Below are positions 9,318 through 18,147 of a stretch of 64,000 nucleotides of DNA, piece after piece. Within the stretch, counting starts at the first letter, position 1. Every line of letters starts with the position of its first letter. This DNA is from Peteryoungia aggregata LMG 23059. Its GTDB lineage: Bacteria > Pseudomonadota > Alphaproteobacteria > Rhizobiales > Rhizobiaceae. The notes below the pieces were generated by a model, which saw nothing but the letters and a program-made list of their open reading frames with translations, did no database searches and was not told the origin of the DNA. The DNA lies in assembly GCF_030814435.1 (NCBI RefSeq), contig NZ_JAUSUW010000018.1:1-64000 (forward strand), in the 5' to 3' direction. The translations under genes and the position numbers were made by a program.

Positions 9318-10523
9318 TCAGCGTTCGGCGAGTGCCGGTTCGCCCTTGGTCTCGCGCACCATGTTGATGAAGCGGCGGAAGAGGTAGTGGCTGTCCTGCG
9401 GGCCGGGCGAGGCTTCCGGGTGGTGCTGGACGGAGAAGACCGGCTTGCCCTTCAAGCGCAGGCCGCAGTTCGTGCCGTCGAACAGCGAAATGTGAGTCTC
9501 CTCAACGCTTTCCGGCAGCGACTTCGAGTCGACTGCGAAGCCGTGGTTCATCGAGACGATCTCGACCTTGCCCGTGGTGAAGTCCTTCACCGGATGGTTT
9601 GCGCCGTGATGGCCCTGGTGCATCTTCTCGGTCTTGCCGCCAAGCGCGAGGCCCAGCATCTGGTGGCCGAGGCAGATGCCGAAGACCGGCTTGTCGCTCT
9701 TCACCAGGGTCTGGATGACGGGAACGGCGTATTCGCCGGTCGCGGCCGGATCTCCCGGGCCGTTCGACAGGAAGACACCATCCGGGGCGAGCGCCAGGAT
9801 GTCTTCGGCCGAGGTGGTCGCGGGTACGACGGTGACTTTGCAGTCGAGGCCAGCGAAGAGGCGCAGGATGTTGCGCTTCACGCCGAAGTCGACGCAGACG
9901 ATGTGATGCTTCGCATCAGAAGCGCCGAGCGTTGTGTGGCCTTCGGTCCAGGACCAGGCCTTCTCGCTCCAGACGGAGGACTGGCCGGAGGTTGCGATCT
10001 TGGCGAGGTCGAGGCCGACGAGGCCGCTCCAGGCCTTGGCTTCCGCCTTCAGCGCCTCGACGTCGAAGACGCCGTTCGGATCGTGGGCGATGACGGCGTT
10101 CGGTGCACCATTCTCGCGGATCCAGGCGGTCAGCGCTCGGGTGTCGATGCCGGAGAGGCCGATGATGCCGCGGGCCTTCAGCCAGACGTCGAGATGGCTT
10201 GCGGCACGATAATTTGATGGCTCGGTGATATCGGCCTTGAAGATGGTGCCGACCGCGCCGTGGCGGGCTGCCGGCGTCAGGTCTTCGATGTCTTCGTCAT
10301 TGGTGCCGACATTGCCGATATGCGGGAAGGTGAAGGTGACGATCTGGCCGAGATAGGACGGATCGGTCAGGATTTCCTCGTATCCGGTGAGGGCCGTGTT
10401 GAAGCAGACTTCGGCCTGGACCTTGCCGGTCGCGCCGATGCCATGGCCTTCGATGACGGTGCCGTCGACGAGAACGAGGAGGGCGGTCGGCTTGCGGGTC
10501 GTCCAGGGGGCTGTCGCGGTCAT
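9318..10523 (-). CDS. carA: carbamoyl-phosphate synthase small (glutaminase) subunit
   Basis: A 401-residue CarA. It hydrolyses glutamine and passes ammonia to CarB for carbamoyl phosphate used in arginine and pyrimidine synthesis. The N-terminal CarA-specific domain (ALTGYEEILTDPSYLGQ) is followed by a class I glutamine amidotransferase domain with the nucleophile Cys284 in FGICLGHQ, the FLSNGPGDP loop, and the His/Glu of the triad in QHHPEASPGP. Length is as expected. The start at 10523 is preceded by AAGGAACG. carB is not in the window. The gene is divergent from yqeY, a common arrangement in rhizobia. Confidence 0.97.
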   Translation of the reverse strand: MTATAPWTTRKPTALLVLVDGTVIEGHGIGATGKVQAEVCFNTALTGYEEILTDPSYLGQIVTFTFPHIGNVGTNDEDIEDLTPAARHGAVGTIFKADITEPSNYRAASHLDVWLKARGIIGLSGIDTRALTAWIRENGAPNAVIAHDPNGVFDVEALKAEAKAWSGLVGLDLAKIATSGQSSVWSEKAWSWTEGHTTLGASDAKHHIVCVDFGVKRNILRLFAGLDCKVTVVPATTSAEDILALAPDGVFLSNGPGDPAATGEYAVPVIQTLVKSDKPVFGICLGHQMLGLALGGKTEKMHQGHHGANHPVKDFTTGKVEIVSMNHGFAVDSKSLPESVEETHISLFDGTNCGLRLKGKPVFSVQHHPEASPGPQDSHYLFRRFINMVRETKGEPALAER

Positions 10524-10839
10524 GGTCGTTCCTTGTTCGCCCGCGTGCCGGCCCCTTGTCGGAGCGGTCTCGCAGGACCATTTATGTTGCAGATCGAGGG
10601 CGCGCGAAGTCGCGCGATTTCAGCCCTGATGACAATTTGCGTGCAGGTGCCGAGCAATAGACGCATGTTAAGGAGAGGTCAATTCCGGAGTTGCCGGAGT
10701 GTCTGATTTCTCCCAAGCCATTTCAATGGTTTGCTCAATTCGTTTGCACTGCAGCAGATGTCTGGCTATGAGGACCACTTAACGAACACGGAAAAGCCAC
10801 AATCACCGAAGGTGAACGGGCGCTTCCCCGGAGAAGAAA
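10524..10839. other. divergent intergenic region carA / yqeY
   Basis: A 316-base gap that must hold promoters for both divergent genes; I see no convincing sigma-70 pair. At 10601-10616 the hairpin CGCGCGA-AG-TCGCGCG lies in what would be the carA leader, 78 bases before its start. It has no T run on either strand. Whether it takes part in pyrimidine or arginine control of carA cannot be told. Confidence 0.4.
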
Positions 10840-11292
10840 ATGATACGCGACACGCTCGCCAACTCGCTGAAAGAGGCCCTGAAGGCCAAGGATGTCCGTC
10901 GGACATCGACCGTGCGTCTGATCCAGACGGCGATCAAGGATCGTGACATTGCCCATCGCGGCACCGGCAAGGATCCCGTCACGGACGACGAGATCATGCA
11001 GATCCTGATGAAGATGATCAAGCAGCGGGACGAGTCGGCCAAGATCTATGCCGACAACGACCGCCCTGAACTCGCCGCGCAGGAGCGGGAGGAAATCGTC
11101 ATCATCAAGTCCTTCATGCCGGAACAGCTGTCGGAGGATAAGGTGCGCGAACTCTGCGCTGCCGTGATCTCGGAAACCGGCGCCCAGGGCCTGCGCGACA
11201 TGGGCAAGTGCATCAGCACGCTCAAGGAACGCTATCCTGGCCAAATGGACTTCGGCAAGGCTTCCGGGGTGGTCAAGGACCTCTTGAAATAG
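10840..11292 (+). CDS. yqeY: GatB/YqeY domain protein
   Basis: A 150-residue YqeY-type protein, homologous to the C-terminal tail domain of GatB, the amidotransferase subunit that binds tRNA. It begins MIRDTLANSLKEALKAKD and carries the family hallmarks TVRLIQTAIKDRDI, IIKSFMPEQL and MDFGKASGVVKDLLK. Its precise role is not settled; it is often next to dnaG and rpoD, as here. The ATG is preceded by CGGAGAAGAAA. Confidence 0.92.
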   Translation: MIRDTLANSLKEALKAKDVRRTSTVRLIQTAIKDRDIAHRGTGKDPVTDDEIMQILMKMIKQRDESAKIYADNDRPELAAQEREEIVIIKSFMPEQLSEDKVRELCAAVISETGAQGLRDMGKCISTLKERYPGQMDFGKASGVVKDLLK

Positions 11293-11320
11293 GTCGGATC
11301 TCGCCGGCTCACATCTTTGG

Positions 11321-11343
11321 CGCCGCCTTCGGGCGGCGTCTTG
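11321..11343 (+). terminator. UUCG-loop terminator after yqeY
   Basis: CGCCGCC and GGCGGCG form a 7-bp stem closed by the stable tetraloop TTCG, 28 bases after the yqeY stop, followed by the T-rich TCTTGCGTTTC. It also lies just beyond the stop of the convergent brnA at 11348. Confidence 0.65.
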
Positions 11344-11347
11344 CGTT

Positions 11348-11680
11348 TCAGGGCTTGGAGCGCTTCTGCTCGTCGACGAAATGGCGCAGGACAGCGTTGA
11401 TCCGGGTCTGGTATCCCTTGCCCGTCGCCTGGAAGAAATCGATGATGTCGGGGTCGAGGCGGATGGAGATCGCCTTCTTTCTGTCCGGGATCACCATCTT
11501 GGCCTTGGACCAGTCGATGTCCATGTGGTCCTGCCAGTCGGGATCGTCACGCATTGCGCGCTCGATATCCTCGTCGGTCATGGCATCGACGCGGGCCCAA
11601 TCGGTCTGGCTCTTTTCGCCCCGCGCTCGCTTTTCCAAAATTTCAGCGATGGTAGTGCGCGTGATATTCTCTTCGCTCAT
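11348..11680 (-). CDS. brnA: BrnA-family antitoxin
   Basis: A 110-residue protein resembling BrnA (COG3514), the DNA-binding antitoxin that neutralises the RNase BrnT. The C-terminal half has the ribbon-helix-helix-like signature KKAISIRLDPDIIDFFQATG followed by GYQTRINAVLRHFVDEQ. BrnA usually represses its own operon as a dimer. Its ATG at 11680 lies inside brnT, giving a 38-base overlap, so the two are translationally coupled. A longer frame would need a TTG start at 11692. Order toxin first, antitoxin second is normal for this type II system. Confidence 0.88.
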   Translation of the reverse strand: MSEENITRTTIAEILEKRARGEKSQTDWARVDAMTDEDIERAMRDDPDWQDHMDIDWSKAKMVIPDRKKAISIRLDPDIIDFFQATGKGYQTRINAVLRHFVDEQKRSKP

Positions 11681-11945
11681 TTTTTCTCGCAACGCGGGCG
11701 GATATAATCCGGCAGGCGTTTCCTCTCATGGTGTAGACTGCTGTAATCAATCGGCCGCTTTCCGGGCATGTCGCAAGGATACGAAGTTCGCCGCTGGTCA
11801 TGTTCTGCGTCTCAAGGCGAGGCCCGGCCAGGGCCAATACAACGTCGTCAAAATCAATCCCGTGCTTATGGCGATTGATGATCCGTTTAGCCTCGTCCCA
11901 TTCGAAGGCCCATTCTTCCTGCGGAATGTCGTCCAGGCTTCGCAT
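11643..11945 (-). CDS. brnT: BrnT-family toxin (ribonuclease)
   Basis: A 100-residue BrnT-like toxin. Family members share a RelE-like fold and cut RNA, inhibiting translation. Landmarks are FEWDEAKRIINRHKHGIDF at the N-terminus and RIISARVARKNERREY at the C-terminus, which contain the usual His and Arg residues. The start at 11945 (ATG with GAGAGCC upstream) is preferred to a TTG at 11960. It is followed by brnA with a 38-base overlap. Two adjacent palindromes just upstream (11968-11987) are probable operator sites. Confidence 0.87.
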   Translation of the reverse strand: MRSLDDIPQEEWAFEWDEAKRIINRHKHGIDFDDVVLALAGPRLETQNMTSGELRILATCPESGRLITAVYTMRGNACRIISARVARKNERREYHAHYHR

Positions 11946-11967
11946 GGTCGAGGCTCTCAAAGTCTAT

Positions 11968-11987
11968 AGTCGCGACTGTATATACAG
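11968..11987 (-). promoter_or_regulatory. tandem palindromes, putative BrnA operator
   Basis: AGTCGCGACT (11968-11977) and CTGTATATACAG (11976-11987) are two perfect palindromes that share two bases and lie 23 bases upstream of brnT. On the minus strand TTGATT is followed, after about 15 bases, by TATACA, so the second palindrome overlaps a plausible -10 element. Autorepression by BrnA at such a site would fit what is known for this family; the assignment is inferred. Confidence 0.5.
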
Positions 11988-12092
11988 CTGTGATAACAAT
12001 CAACCTCTGTGAATAACGGGCACTGCGCGCGAAAGCCTTGGCGCTTCATGACGGCCACGCCTATATGGAGGATCAGCTTCCCAGGGATACAG

Positions 12093-14087
12093 ATGCGTTT
12101 TTCCAGCGACTTCCTCGACGAGATCCGTGACCGCGTGCCGATTTCGGCCGTCGTGGGTCGCCGCGTGACGTGGGATCGGAAGAAAACCAATGTCTCCCGG
12201 CAGGACTATTGGGCCTGCTGCCCCTTTCATGGCGAGAAGAGCCCGAGCTTTCACTGCGAGGATCGCAAGGGGCGATATCACTGCTTCGGTTGTGGTGTGT
12301 CCGGCGACCATTTTCGTTTCCTGACCGACCTAGAAGGCTTGAGCTTCGTCGAGGCGGTACAGCAGGTTGCCGACATGGCCGGCATTGCCATGCCGCAGCC
12401 GGATCCGCAGGCCGAGCGTCGCGAGCGCGAGCGCACGACCTTGCAAGACGTCATGGAGATGGCGACACAGTTCTTCCAGGACCAGCTGCAGACGGCAAGC
12501 GGCGCGCGGGCGCGGGCCTATCTGCGCGAGCGTGGGCTTTCCGGGCGGACGATCGAGACGTTTCGGCTGGGCTATGCGCCGGAGAGCCGCAATGCGCTCA
12601 AGGAGTATCTGGCGTCCAAGGGTGTGCCGAAGGAGCAAATCGAGGCTTGCGGGCTCGTCGTCCACGGGCCGGATATTCCCGTCTCCTATGACCGCTTCCG
12701 TGACCGCATCATGTTTCCTATCCTGTCGTCCCGCGACAAGGTCATCGCCTTCGGTGGTCGCGCCATGGCGGCGGATGCGATGGCCAAGTATCTCAATTCC
12801 AACGAGACCGAACTCTTCCACAAGGGTAATGTGCTCTACAACTTCTCCCGTGCCAAACGGGCGATGGCCGGTGCTGACGGTGCCGATACGCTGATTGCCG
12901 TCGAAGGCTATATGGATGTGATCGCCCTTTATCAGGCGGGGATCGAGAATGCCGTGGCGCCGCTCGGCACGGCGTTGACCGAAAACCAGCTGCAGCTGAT
13001 GTGGAAGACGACGCCGGTGCCGGTGCTGTGCTTCGACGGCGATGGTGCCGGCCAGCGTGCGGCATTCCGGGCTGTGGATCTGGCGCTGCCGCATATCAAG
13101 CCGGGACAGTCGCTGCGCTTCGCCATGCTGCCCGACGGCAAGGATCCGGACGATCTTGTCAAGCGCGACGGACGCCAACCGTTCGACCGGGTGCTGTCAG
13201 AGGCGCGGCCGCTTGCCGAGATGGTCTGGATGCGTGAGACGCAAGGTGGTGGTTTCGATACGCCGGAGAAGCGGGCGGAGCTTGAGGCGAAGCTGAAGCA
13301 GATCGTCAATGTCATTGGCGACGAAAACGTTCGGCGCCATTACCAGCAGGATGTGCGGGACCGGCTCTACAGCTTCTTCCAGAGCGCCCAGCCCGGGCGT
13401 GGCGAGCGCGGCAATTTCCAGGGTGGCGGCCGTGGACAGGGGCAGGGCGCCCGCAATGGCGGACGGCCTCCAGGGCCGGTTGCCTCCAGCCGCGGGGCGA
13501 TTTCCGATCGGCTGGCGCGTTCGGGGCTCGTGCGCGGTGCGCTTGACCAGCCGACCCTGCGCGAGAGCGTGCTGGCACTCACCATCGTCAATCATCCGCA
13601 ATTGCTGGAAGACGAGTATGACGAGATCGCCTCGATCGATTACGAAAATGCTGGGTTGCAGAAGCTGTGGTCCTCGCTTCTGACAGCGGTGGCCGAGGCG
13701 GGATCGTCGCTGACGCGCGAGGTTCTGATCCAGAAGCTGGAGGCGCATGGTCACGGTACGCTGCTGCGCGGTCTCGATCAGCAGATCCGTAATGCCAGGC
13801 TTTGGATCGCAACCGAGATCGCCGCTTCCGAAGATGCGCGAGAGGGATATGGGCAGGCTCTCGCCCTCTACAAGCGTGCGCGGGCGCTGAAGCGTCAGCG
13901 GATGGAGCTGGAGCGCGAAATCGCCGAGGCGACTGAGACAGACGATGCCGGTCGCATCGAGCAGGTGATCAGCGCGCTGCACGAGGTTCAGCTCGAGGTT
14001 GCACGGATGGAAAACCAGGAGGCGATCATCGACGGGTTCGGAGTGATGTCCGGGCGCGTGAAGGGGGCGGCGACCGGGCACGGCTGA
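12093..14087 (+). CDS. dnaG: DNA primase
   Basis: A 664-residue DnaG that makes RNA primers for replication. In order: the CHC2 zinc-binding domain near residues 38-65 (CCPFHGEKSPSF, then YHCFGCG), the catalytic core with FPILSSRDKVIAFGGRA, and the TOPRIM region with AVEGYMDVIALYQAG and FDGDGAGQRAA. A Gly/Arg-rich linker (GRGERGNFQGGGRGQGQG) leads to a C-terminal helicase-interaction domain. The start at 12093 (MRFSSDFLDEIRDRV) matches the family N-terminus. It is followed after only 9 bases by a nucleotide cyclase and then rpoD, so the usual dnaG-rpoD unit carries an insertion. Confidence 0.97.
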   Translation: MRFSSDFLDEIRDRVPISAVVGRRVTWDRKKTNVSRQDYWACCPFHGEKSPSFHCEDRKGRYHCFGCGVSGDHFRFLTDLEGLSFVEAVQQVADMAGIAMPQPDPQAERRERERTTLQDVMEMATQFFQDQLQTASGARARAYLRERGLSGRTIETFRLGYAPESRNALKEYLASKGVPKEQIEACGLVVHGPDIPVSYDRFRDRIMFPILSSRDKVIAFGGRAMAADAMAKYLNSNETELFHKGNVLYNFSRAKRAMAGADGADTLIAVEGYMDVIALYQAGIENAVAPLGTALTENQLQLMWKTTPVPVLCFDGDGAGQRAAFRAVDLALPHIKPGQSLRFAMLPDGKDPDDLVKRDGRQPFDRVLSEARPLAEMVWMRETQGGGFDTPEKRAELEAKLKQIVNVIGDENVRRHYQQDVRDRLYSFFQSAQPGRGERGNFQGGGRGQGQGARNGGRPPGPVASSRGAISDRLARSGLVRGALDQPTLRESVLALTIVNHPQLLEDEYDEIASIDYENAGLQKLWSSLLTAVAEAGSSLTREVLIQKLEAHGHGTLLRGLDQQIRNARLWIATEIAASEDAREGYGQALALYKRARALKRQRMELEREIAEATETDDAGRIEQVISALHEVQLEVARMENQEAIIDGFGVMSGRVKGAATGHG

Positions 14088-14096
14088 TGTAATCGT

Positions 14097-15476
14097 TTGC
14101 ACAAATCGGTTGCGCTGAGGCGGCAAATAGGGGATTCAGGTCCTGTTCCATCCTCACCGGACATAAGAGTGGCGCAGAACGAGTACGACTTCATAGCCCG
14201 CAACGGGCGCACATTTCGCTCGTTCTGGCGATTGCCGAATGCAATCTGGTGGGTGGCGCGGATCGGCACGTCCGGCTATCCGCCGAGAATCCGTCGCAGG
14301 CTCGCGGTGACCAATGTCATCTCGGCCATGGTCAGCCTGATGACCATTCCCTACATCGTGATCTACGCGCTCTACGACTGGTATGGGCTCCTGCCCGCGA
14401 TCGTCGCCTTTTCGCCGCAGATCGTGCTCTACGCGCTCGCTCCCTTCTTCCATCGTTTCGGGCCGACGTCTGCGGCCCTCTATCTCTGTTCGATCTGGCT
14501 GATATTCGGCGTCGGCTACTGCATGTTCTTCGGACGGGAATCGGGCCTGCATTTCTATTTCCTACCGGGGGCTGCCGCATCCATGCTGGTCTTTGGGCCG
14601 GAGCGTCTCTTTCTGTCGGCCTGCGTGACGATCGTTGCACTCGCCGCCTTCCTGACGACGGAGGTGGTGTTCGTCGCTCCTCTCGATTTTATCCACGTCG
14701 AGCCCGTATTCCTCGACACCCTCTACTATCTGACGGTGCCTTTCGCGTTCCTGCTGATCTTCACGACGTCCTATTTCGCTTTCAAGGAAGCCTCTCAGGC
14801 GGAGATGGCGCTCGAATCCGAGCATGAGTTTTCCGAGCGCCTGTTGCAGAACATCCTGCCGCGCGCCGTGGCCATCCGGCTTCGAGACCACCATACGCAA
14901 CTGGTGGCCGACCAGATTCCGTCTGCGACCATCTTGTTTGCCGATATCGTCGATTTCACGCCGCGCGCGGCGCGGTGGGAGCCACAGCAGGTCATTGCCT
15001 TTCTCAGCCGTGTGTTTAGTCAGTTCGATGCGATTGCCAGTGCTCACGACCTGGAAAAGATAAAGACGATCGGCGACGCTTACATGGTGGCCGGCGGTCT
15101 GCCGGAGCCGAAAGCCGAGCACGAGGCGGCCGTGGCGCTGATGGCGCTCGACCTTCTCGATTGTTGTCGGCGGATCTCCGAGGAGGTGGGGGAGGCGGTC
15201 GAGGTGCGAATCGGTCTCGATTCCGGTCCGGTGGTCGCGGGCGTGATTGGGCCCAACAAGCTGCTCTATGACGTCTGGGGCGATACAGTGAACACGGCAG
15301 CCCATATGGAATCCCATGGCGTGGCAGGGCGGATTCAGGTCGCCGATGGGCTGAAGAAGAGGCTGGAGGACCGGTTCGACTTCGAATTTCGCGGTGAGAT
15401 CGACGTCAAGGGCAAGGGGCGAATGCGCGTATGGTTCCTCACCGGGACCAAGTCCGATGTGGTTGTCGCCGCCTGA
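14097..15476 (+). CDS. class III adenylate/guanylate cyclase, membrane-bound
   Basis: A 459-residue protein with about five or six hydrophobic helices in residues 72-225, a short coiled segment (EASQAEMALESEHEFSERLL), and a class III nucleotide cyclase domain from about 275 to 445. Metal-binding aspartates are Asp283 (FADIVDFT) and Asp327 (KTIGDAYM); Lys323 and the Asp in VWGDTVNTA match adenylate-selective residues, so cAMP is the likely product. The start is unsure: TTG at 14097, or GTG at 14169. It sits 9 bases after dnaG and is probably co-transcribed with it. Confidence 0.88.
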   Translation: MHKSVALRRQIGDSGPVPSSPDIRVAQNEYDFIARNGRTFRSFWRLPNAIWWVARIGTSGYPPRIRRRLAVTNVISAMVSLMTIPYIVIYALYDWYGLLPAIVAFSPQIVLYALAPFFHRFGPTSAALYLCSIWLIFGVGYCMFFGRESGLHFYFLPGAAASMLVFGPERLFLSACVTIVALAAFLTTEVVFVAPLDFIHVEPVFLDTLYYLTVPFAFLLIFTTSYFAFKEASQAEMALESEHEFSERLLQNILPRAVAIRLRDHHTQLVADQIPSATILFADIVDFTPRAARWEPQQVIAFLSRVFSQFDAIASAHDLEKIKTIGDAYMVAGGLPEPKAEHEAAVALMALDLLDCCRRISEEVGEAVEVRIGLDSGPVVAGVIGPNKLLYDVWGDTVNTAAHMESHGVAGRIQVADGLKKRLEDRFDFEFRGEIDVKGKGRMRVWFLTGTKSDVVVAA

Positions 15477-15858
15477 TGTGTGTACGACTGCCGTGCCCCT
15501 TGTTTCTTGGGCCTGATGTCCTACATCTGCGAAGATCGGTGATAAAAACGCCGTTGCACGGCTTGTTTTGTTGATTTTCCCTGTCTGGTCTGCGGAAAGG
15601 CTTGACGTCAGGAAAAATTGTGGGAATCACCAATCCAAGCACACAAGGGTGAAGTGGGTTCAGGTGGATCTCTGGTATGATGACCGGTCATGCACGTAAT
15701 CGAGATTTTGGCGCTGGACCGCAATGCCCATAGTTAATCAGGAATTAAGCAACACTCCGTTAGGTCACTGACAGCTATTCGCCCGGGTGAGTGGTCCGCT
15801 CTCCCAATCGTCCGGCGGCCAGCAGCATGATCAGACGTCAGGGAAAGCGACAAGATAA
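15477..15858 (+). other. intergenic region upstream of rpoD
   Basis: A 382-base gap with no supportable gene. It presumably carries the rpoD promoter(s); TTGACG at 15602 is a possible -35 element, but I cannot pair it with a good -10. No inverted repeat stands out. Confidence 0.35.
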
Positions 15859-17925
15859 ATGGCATCGAAAGTCAAAGAAAACGAAGAAGCCGAAGGCGAA
15901 CGCGACGGCGCGACGGACGGCCCGCTTCTCGATCTTTCGGATGACGCGGTCAAAAAGATGATCAAGGCCGCCAAGAAGCGCGGCTATGTGACCATGGACG
16001 AGTTGAACTCGGTTCTGCCCTCGGAGGAAGTCACCTCCGAGCAGATCGAAGACACGATGGCCATGCTTTCGGACATGGGTATCAACGTCATCGAGGACGA
16101 AGACGTCGATGAGCCCCAGGGCGGCGAGGACGACGCCGAAGAGGATGGCGAGAGCGAAGGCGGCGAACTTGCCCCGACCGCCGGCACGGCTGTTGCGACC
16201 GCCAAGAAGAAAGAGCCGACCGATCGTACCGACGACCCGGTGCGCATGTATCTGCGCGAAATGGGTTCGGTCGAACTTCTGTCGCGCGAGGGCGAAATCG
16301 CGATTGCGAAGCGCATCGAGGCCGGTCGCGAGACGATGATTTCGGGTCTCTGTGAGAGCCCGCTGACCTTCCAGGCGCTGATCATCTGGCGCGACGAGTT
16401 GAACGAAGGCACGACCCTTCTGCGCGAGATCATCGATCTCGAAACCACCTATTCCGGCCCTGAAGCCAAGGCTGCCCCGCAGTTCCAGTCTCCTGAAAAA
16501 ATCGAGGCCGACCGCAAGGCGGCCGAAGAGAAGGAAAAGGAACGCGCCAAGCGCCGTCCGCAGTCTGCTGCCTCCGGCGATGACGACGACATCACGGCCA
16601 TCGGCGGCGAAGGCATGCCGCCGGAAGAAGAGGAAGAGGACGAGGACGAATCGAACCTGTCGCTGGCCGCGATGGAATCGGAGCTGCGTCCGCAGGTCAT
16701 GGAGACCCTCGACCTTATCGCCGACACCTACAAGAAGCTGCGCAAGCTGCAGGACCAGCAGGTGGAGGCACGTCTCGCCTGTGCCGGCACGCTGTCGTCC
16801 GGCCAGGAGCGTCGCTACAAGGAGCTGAAGGATCAGCTGATCACGGCGGTCAAGTCGCTGTCGCTCAATCAGAACCGCATCGACAGCCTTGTCGAGCAGC
16901 TTTACGACATCTCCAAGCGTCTGATGCAGAACGAAGGCCGTCTGCTGCGCCTCGCCGAAAGCTATGGCGTCAAGCGTGACTCGTTCCTCGAACAGTACCA
17001 GGGTGCTGAACTCGACCCGAACTGGATGAAGTCGATCGCCAATCTTTCGGCCCGCGGCTGGAAGGATTTTGCGCGCGAGGAAAACCAGACGATCCGCGAC
17101 ATCAGGGGCGAGATCCAGAACCTCGCGACCGAAACCGGCATCTCGATTGCCGAATTCCGCCGCATCGTGTCGATGGTCCAGAAGGGCGAACGCGAAGCGC
17201 GCATCGCCAAGAAGGAAATGGTCGAGGCCAACCTGCGTCTCGTCATCTCGATCGCCAAGAAGTACACGAACCGCGGGTTGCAGTTCCTCGACCTCATCCA
17301 GGAAGGCAATATCGGCCTGATGAAGGCGGTCGACAAGTTCGAGTATCGTCGCGGCTACAAGTTCTCGACCTATGCGACCTGGTGGATCCGTCAGGCGATC
17401 ACCCGCTCCATCGCCGACCAGGCCCGCACGATCCGTATTCCGGTGCACATGATCGAAACGATCAACAAGATCGTCCGCACCTCGCGCCAGATGCTGCACG
17501 AAATCGGTCGCGAGCCGACGCCGGAAGAGCTGGCCGAAAAGCTCGCAATGCCGCTCGAAAAGGTCCGCAAGGTCCTGAAGATCGCCAAGGAGCCGATCTC
17601 GCTCGAAACCCCCGTGGGCGACGAAGAGGATAGCCACCTCGGCGACTTCATCGAGGACAAGAACGCGCTTCTGCCGATCGATGCCGCCATTCAGGCGAAC
17701 CTGCGCGAGACGACGACCCGTGTTCTCGCATCGCTCACGCCGCGCGAAGAGCGCGTTCTGCGCATGCGCTTCGGCATCGGCATGAACACCGACCATACTC
17801 TCGAAGAAGTCGGCCAGCAGTTCTCGGTGACCCGCGAACGTATCCGTCAGATCGAGGCCAAGGCGCTCCGGAAGCTGAAGCATCCGAGCCGGAGCCGCAA
17901 GCTGCGGAGCTTCCTGGACAGCTGA
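15859..17925 (+). CDS. rpoD: RNA polymerase primary sigma factor RpoD
   Basis: A 688-residue sigma-70. Region 1.1 (residues 1-80) leads to an acidic stretch, region 1.2 ([19 protein letters not shown]), a long Lys/Glu-rich non-conserved insert, region 2 with the core-binding and -10 reading motif ([33 protein letters not shown]), region 3, and region 4.2 with the -35 reading helix-turn-helix ([20 protein letters not shown]). It is the housekeeping specificity factor. Length is typical of Rhizobiaceae. The start follows GGGAAAGCGACAAGATAA. A strong terminator lies 25 bases after the stop. Confidence 0.98.
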   Translation: MASKVKENEEAEGERDGATDGPLLDLSDDAVKKMIKAAKKRGYVTMDELNSVLPSEEVTSEQIEDTMAMLSDMGINVIEDEDVDEPQGGEDDAEEDGESEGGELAPTAGTAVATAKKKEPTDRTDDPVRMYLREMGSVELLSREGEIAIAKRIEAGRETMISGLCESPLTFQALIIWRDELNEGTTLLREIIDLETTYSGPEAKAAPQFQSPEKIEADRKAAEEKEKERAKRRPQSAASGDDDDITAIGGEGMPPEEEEEDEDESNLSLAAMESELRPQVMETLDLIADTYKKLRKLQDQQVEARLACAGTLSSGQERRYKELKDQLITAVKSLSLNQNRIDSLVEQLYDISKRLMQNEGRLLRLAESYGVKRDSFLEQYQGAELDPNWMKSIANLSARGWKDFAREENQTIRDIRGEIQNLATETGISIAEFRRIVSMVQKGEREARIAKKEMVEANLRLVISIAKKYTNRGLQFLDLIQEGNIGLMKAVDKFEYRRGYKFSTYATWWIRQAITRSIADQARTIRIPVHMIETINKIVRTSRQMLHEIGREPTPEELAEKLAMPLEKVRKVLKIAKEPISLETPVGDEEDSHLGDFIEDKNALLPIDAAIQANLRETTTRVLASLTPREERVLRMRFGIGMNTDHTLEEVGQQFSVTRERIRQIEAKALRKLKHPSRSRKLRSFLDS

Positions 17926-17950
17926 TCAGGAACACGATCTTTGACATCAG

Positions 17951-17981
17951 AACCCGTCGGAGCGATCCGGCGGGTTTTTTT
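17951..17981 (+). terminator. rho-independent terminator of rpoD
   Basis: AACCCGTCGG and CCGGCGGGTT form a 10-bp stem with one G-T pair and loop AGCGAT, directly followed by a run of seven T. This is a textbook terminator 25 bases after the rpoD stop. Confidence 0.9.
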
Positions 17982-18147
17982 CATCAGAGCGGTAGGACAG
18001 GGTGGGCACTCGTGCCGCGCCCAATCGTGACGGCTGACTGGCATTGTGGTCATCAAAGCCTTATCTGCCGTGCGAGAAAAGGATGGGTGACGGTGTGGTT
18101 GGGGCTGGGATTGGATTGCCACCTCCCTTTTTGCCGCAATCGTCGTT

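Noticed and set aside
13197-14126. 309-codon minus-strand frame opposite dnaG
   Set aside because: Mirror frame of the primase C-terminal part with no independent support.
15838-17883. 681-codon minus-strand frame opposite rpoD
   Set aside because: The sequence is a mirror of RpoD codons, rich in repeats of low complexity, with no family match or ribosome site.
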